Shown: positions 60,514 through 64,000 of the stretch, piece after piece
Position numbering within the stretch: the stretch's first letter is position 1
Layout of the letters: each line of letters opens with the position of its first letter
Assembly (NCBI GenBank): GCA_025057375.1
Contig: JANWWO010000001.1
Coordinates: 1-64,000, forward strand
Direction of reading: 5' to 3'
Length of the DNA: 64,000 nt
DNA from: Candidatus Absconditabacterales bacterium
GTDB lineage: Bacteria > Patescibacteriota > Gracilibacteria > Absconditabacterales > Absconditicoccaceae
Notes under the pieces: generated by a model
Database searches by the model: none
What the model saw: only the letters and a program-made list of their open reading frames with translations
Told to the model about the DNA's origin: nothing
Program-made: the position numbers and the translations under genes

Positions 60514-62136
60514 TTACTTTTTCTTTACTCTCACCCTGACTCAAATCTCCTCCCCAGGATTTTTTATCACCGCATGCCACAAAACACCATGAGCAAACGG
60601 TGCCTCAAACCTCGACCAACGACGCATATCCCCCACTACATCAACTATCTCTCGACCCAAAGGTACATACACTTGTGATTTCGTACTCCACCATCTCTCT
60701 TCACCCGTCTCATGAGCACGTGTAGGAGCCAATGCCAAAATCCCCAATTCTCTCTCCGTCATCTGTATCCCAAAACGGCGTTCCAATCCACGAATATAGT
60801 CCGTATACCAATCTGGCACCTCCAAACGTCGACGTATCCTGATATCATACTCCCCTGCTGGTACTCAACGAACATCAACAATATCGCCATCACTTTGAGA
60901 AACAATCCTTCACTGACTGTCAGTGATGGTTATTTTTTTTGTCACAAAGGTATCGATTTTGTTTTCCGAATCATTGGTATCCCGAGCATACAAAAATCAT
61001 GAGGAATACACCGTTTGCATCTGCCAACGATCCAAAGTCTGAGCCAACGCTGGCGTCATCACCGATGGATCAAGATAGACTTGAACAAACTTGGAAGTAA
61101 GTAAGCGAGGTGCCTGATCAAGCAAAGCACGAAACAACGCACCACGATTAGCAAGAAAAAAACGCTCAACATCAGCAAGATATAGAGATTTTTTGTCAGA
61201 AAAACGCTCACCTGTCAATCAAGCTTCTTGTTGTTTAATCAAAGTACTTGATGCATTGACAAACTGTCGTTCCCAAAGTTTTGCTTGCAATCAAGGCAAC
61301 AATTCAGCAATCTTATCACTATGAACAAAAATCACTCAATCGATTTTTTTATCAAATACCACGGGAATCAGACTTTGATCGATGACACGAGCCTTTTGGT
61401 CAGGTGTTGCTCCAGCAAAAATATGATCAAAAAGATTTTTGATATTGGCACCATCTTTGTCGGTAAACCCAAATTTATTGGCGGCAATAAATCCGATACG
61501 CCCATCTGGAATAAAGGGACGTGTCCAGGCAGGAGCGGTAATAACCGTCTGCGGACTGAGCCAATTGGGAAAATAACTATCAATCACACGCAGATGAACC
61601 AAACGCCCTTGATCAACTTCAATAAATGCAAATGACCCAAAAAATCATCAATTGGGTCTTTTTTCTGCACTGTTTTGAAGCAATACAATATAACGTTTAG
61701 GACCATCTGCACCAAGAAGCGTCTCAATCTCAGAGCGTACAGCAACCATATCATCAAAAAGATTGTTGATGACTGGATCCACAGACACCAATCATAACTG
61801 ACCAGTATCAAGCACAGATGCAAGATGATCGAGAACGTTAGAAATGTCATCACGATGAAGATCAAAAATAGGTCTTCACGCAAGATATGTTTTGGTAATA
61901 CGATGAAGGGTAAAGAGTGTCTCAGAAAGCTGAGGATCAATGACTCTGGTATACAGACTTAAAGGAACAAGGTTATCCATGACATAAGTCAGTGATTTTT
62001 TTTCGACCAACAACAAAATACGGTGAGCAAACAGCAAACTCACATACATGCCTATACAAACCACGACAACCAAACCCCATGCTACCCACTGTCGTGGTCA
62101 TGTTGTGGGTGCCTGTCGTCATCGAGACGGAGACAT
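60514..62136 (-). CDS. DUF4012 domain membrane protein
   Basis: 540 residues. An N-terminal membrane helix (about residues 20-42, WVAWGLVVVVCIGMYVSLLF) is followed by the DUF4012 motif LLGADGPKRYIVLLQNSAEKRPNGGFFGSFAFI. Long charged regions follow (for example FSDKKSLYLADVERFFLANRGALFRALLD), and the C-terminus carries DVRGVPAGEYDIRIRRRLEVPDWY. DUF4012 proteins are common in CPR and other bacteria near polysaccharide or surface-protein genes, and their biochemical role is not known. It lies just after the giant protein on the opposite strand. Confidence 0.85.
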
Positions 62137-62230
62137 ACACAAAAATAAATAAAAAGTACGTACCTACCCTACTGTTTTTTTGGCAAACTTCAAGAGCTAT
62201 TACTCATAATCACACAAACATTGCAAAAAT

Positions 62231-62258
62231 TTGCAAAAAAGAAAAAAAAGACTATACT
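62231..62258 (+). promoter_or_regulatory. Promoter of the small protein gene
   Basis: TTGCAA (62231-62236), 16 nt of A-rich spacer, TATACT (62253-62258), 45 bp before the ATG at 62303. Confidence 0.55.
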
Positions 62259-62302
62259 TAGATCATATTTAGACTAATATATTTTACTATTTATGATAGA
62301 TC

Positions 62303-62578
62303 ATGTGGACTAAACCGATGCTTATCAATCTCATGCAACCAATACAAACAATTGACTTACTACTCTATAACAAACTGATTGACCTTGTTGATGAACATGC
62401 GACTGAACGTAACGCAGATATTGCCCAAATAGTCATGCAGGCATATGAAATCACCATAACAGATCATACGCGCCAAAAAAATGCTCGTTTTGCACAACAA
62501 CTAGAAAAGCTTCATTCTATTGCAAACGCATCTGATGATGAATCTCTCAACGCGGATCAGATACTAACTTGACTATAA
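62303..62578 (+). CDS. Small acidic protein of unknown function
   Basis: 91 residues, no recognised family, no signal peptide. Predicted mostly helical (LLLYNKLIDLVDEHATERNADIAQIVMQAYEIT). One UGA Gly occurs near the end (LTGL). It has its own promoter and precedes the coiled-coil gene by 46 bp. Confidence 0.6.
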
Positions 62579-62624
62579 TTCACACAATACAGAGCTACTT
62601 TTATTTCCTAACACAATCAACACT

Positions 62625-63851
62625 ATGACATATAATGAATTGCGTGAGATAAATGATATACAAGATCAAAAAAACGAAATCAACAACCTGATTGACCAGA
62701 AAAAAGAAGCAATAAAACAAGAAACTGATCAAAATAAAAAAAGTATATTAAAAGAAGAAATCAAGGAACTTGAAAAAGCTCAAACACTCCTGGAAAAAAT
62801 GAGCAAAATCATTACCAATGAAAAAATTACTGAAAAAACAAAGACAACATTTATCCTCGCTCTCAAAAACGGATTGAACTATATCAAAACTAAATATAAG
62901 ATCACGCTACCAGATGATATTGACAGAGTGATTACATCTAATGCATCAACATCATCAGTACAAAAATCAGAATATTCTGAACATACACAAAACAAACTCA
63001 ATCCACAATCCGTGGAATATGATAAATATTACAAAGTAAGACAAGCAGATGGAAGTGTACCACACGTTGCCAAAAAAATGGATCAACATCAACAAGAGCA
63101 ATTCTCAAGAGCAGTATGATGAGCCATGCATTTTGATCAAAATCCTTTAACTCCTCAATTTAGACAATGAAGAGATGCTCTCTTACGTCTATGAATTACC
63201 AAAGAGTGAAAAAGAGGACTTGACAATACTCTTGACCTATTCAGTGAAGGCAAGTATCTAGCAAACAAAATGAAACCTCTTCTCAACTACCTTATAACAT
63301 ATTGATTAAACCCTGCATCAGCATCCTATACCGACAAAAACACTAATATACAACATGAGCTCAAAGTACAACAAGCACTAAAGACACTAAGAGACTATCT
63401 CGAGAAAGATGTCAAAGAGATAAAAGAAATTTCTGAAAAAAAAATTCGTGAAACACAACAACAACTACAAACGGCAGAAAAAGAATTACAAAAAACAAAA
63501 CAAGATATAACAAATGCACAAACAGAAAAAGCCAAATTAGATCGTAATCAAAAAGCAAAAAATGAAAGATTATATAACCAAATAATAGCATTAAATCAAA
63601 CAAAAGGTGCACTTGAAAGACAAATCAAATCTCTTGAAAACAAACTTACATCTCAAAAAACAGATCATCAACTACTTCTAGATCAAATACAACTATTTGA
63701 GAATGATCTAAATACTGCTGAAAAATTGCTACAAATAGGAGATAGGGAAAAACGAACATCCCTACAACAAAACACCTGACCACAAGCTCTAGATGATGCA
63801 TTTACGATAGGAACACAAATCGACCAATTATTGAATCAAACAGACAACTAA
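62625..63851 (+). CDS. Coiled-coil protein of unknown function
   Basis: 408 residues without a signal peptide. Coiled-coil regions lie near residues 10-70 (KNEINNLIDQKKEAIKQETDQNKKSILKEEIKELEKAQTLLEKM) and 250-360 (long Lys/Glu/Gln heptads). A shorter globular part sits between (KYYKVRQADGSVPHVAKKM, then GGAMHFDQNPLTPQF). UGA glycines occur in the linker and globular part but not in the heptads, as expected. Family not recognised; a scaffold role is a guess. Confidence 0.7.
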
Positions 63852-64000
63852 GATAACTGGTATCTCTATGGCCTCACAAATCTGTATTTCGTATTGGGAT
63901 AGACATAGTACATTCTATAGAGTGCGTGATAATCCTGAACAGATATAAAGTTAAAAAAATTAGAAAGAAAAGTTTCTGCCTTTCTTTGTATCATCAATCG
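63852..64000. other. Non-coding end of window
   Basis: No gene seen. AGAAAG (63962) and CTTTCT (63980) could form a weak 6-bp hairpin followed by TTTG, a possible terminator for the coiled-coil gene. Confidence 0.3.

Noticed and set aside
60911-60925. Short palindrome CACTGA-CTG-TCAGTG
   Set aside because: It lies inside the DUF4012 coding region with no T-run in a useful place; treated as coding sequence.
1-64000. Reading UGA as tryptophan (code 4) or as ordinary stops
   Set aside because: UGA occurs at invariant Gly positions in at least six unrelated families, and Trp is coded by UGG at conserved Trp positions (for example LPWP in folA).

Overview
The window almost certainly comes from a Candidate Phyla Radiation bacterium that reads UGA as glycine (genetic code 25, as in Absconditabacteria/SR1 and Gracilibacteria). 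Under the standard code nearly every gene here is shattered. With UGA as Gly, long clean genes appear, and the UGA codons fall on glycines that define families: GSGPAG of thioredoxin reductase, GGxGFSG of a sugar epimerase, GRLD of a pseudouridine synthase, GGSSSGS of GatA, and GFTLVE of a type IV prepilin. All coordinates below use code 25 (stops are TAA and TAG only). Which of the two phyla it is cannot be decided from this window.

Layout. 1-381 is the leader-distal end of a Cas12a (type V-A) CRISPR array, running into a repeat-derived terminator; the effector genes lie outside the window to the left. 577-14866 carries housekeeping and envelope genes: a RecB/Cas4-like Fe-S nuclease, glyA, trxB, an rRNA pseudouridine synthase, a minus-strand run (F1-gamma-like protein, secreted coiled-coil protein, prepilin, VanW protein), an AbiEi-like protein, a DnaE-type PHP domain standing alone, an SPFH protein and a sugar epimerase. 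14901-17994 holds comF and two unknown genes. 18080-28465 is one 3,461-residue DUF11-repeat surface protein, with gatA upstream. 30212-41835 is rich in envelope functions: secreted protein, PilX-like protein, M23 peptidase, SLH protein, amidase-SpoIID fusion and alpha/beta hydrolase, plus folA, a HIT protein and a decayed Pif1-type helicase. 41836-43634 looks like a decaying region ending in a frameshifted HD hydrolase. 43782-45014 is an in-frame YidD-Fmt fusion, followed by a tRNA-Ile(CAU). 45512-60154 is a single 4,880-residue protein. A lipoprotein, a DUF4012 membrane protein and two small or coiled-coil genes close the window.

Working together: more than half of the coding length is exported or surface protein (two giants, SLH, pilins, peptidoglycan hydrolases, VanW, DUF4012). 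This fits an epibiotic or host-attached CPR lifestyle with heavy investment in cell-surface contact and wall remodelling; that lifestyle is inference. No complete new defence system is visible. The most unusual items are the terminator built out of a mutated CRISPR repeat, the yidD-fmt fusion, the stand-alone PHP domain that has lost its metal ligands, the exported-looking F1-gamma homologue and the 4,880-residue protein.
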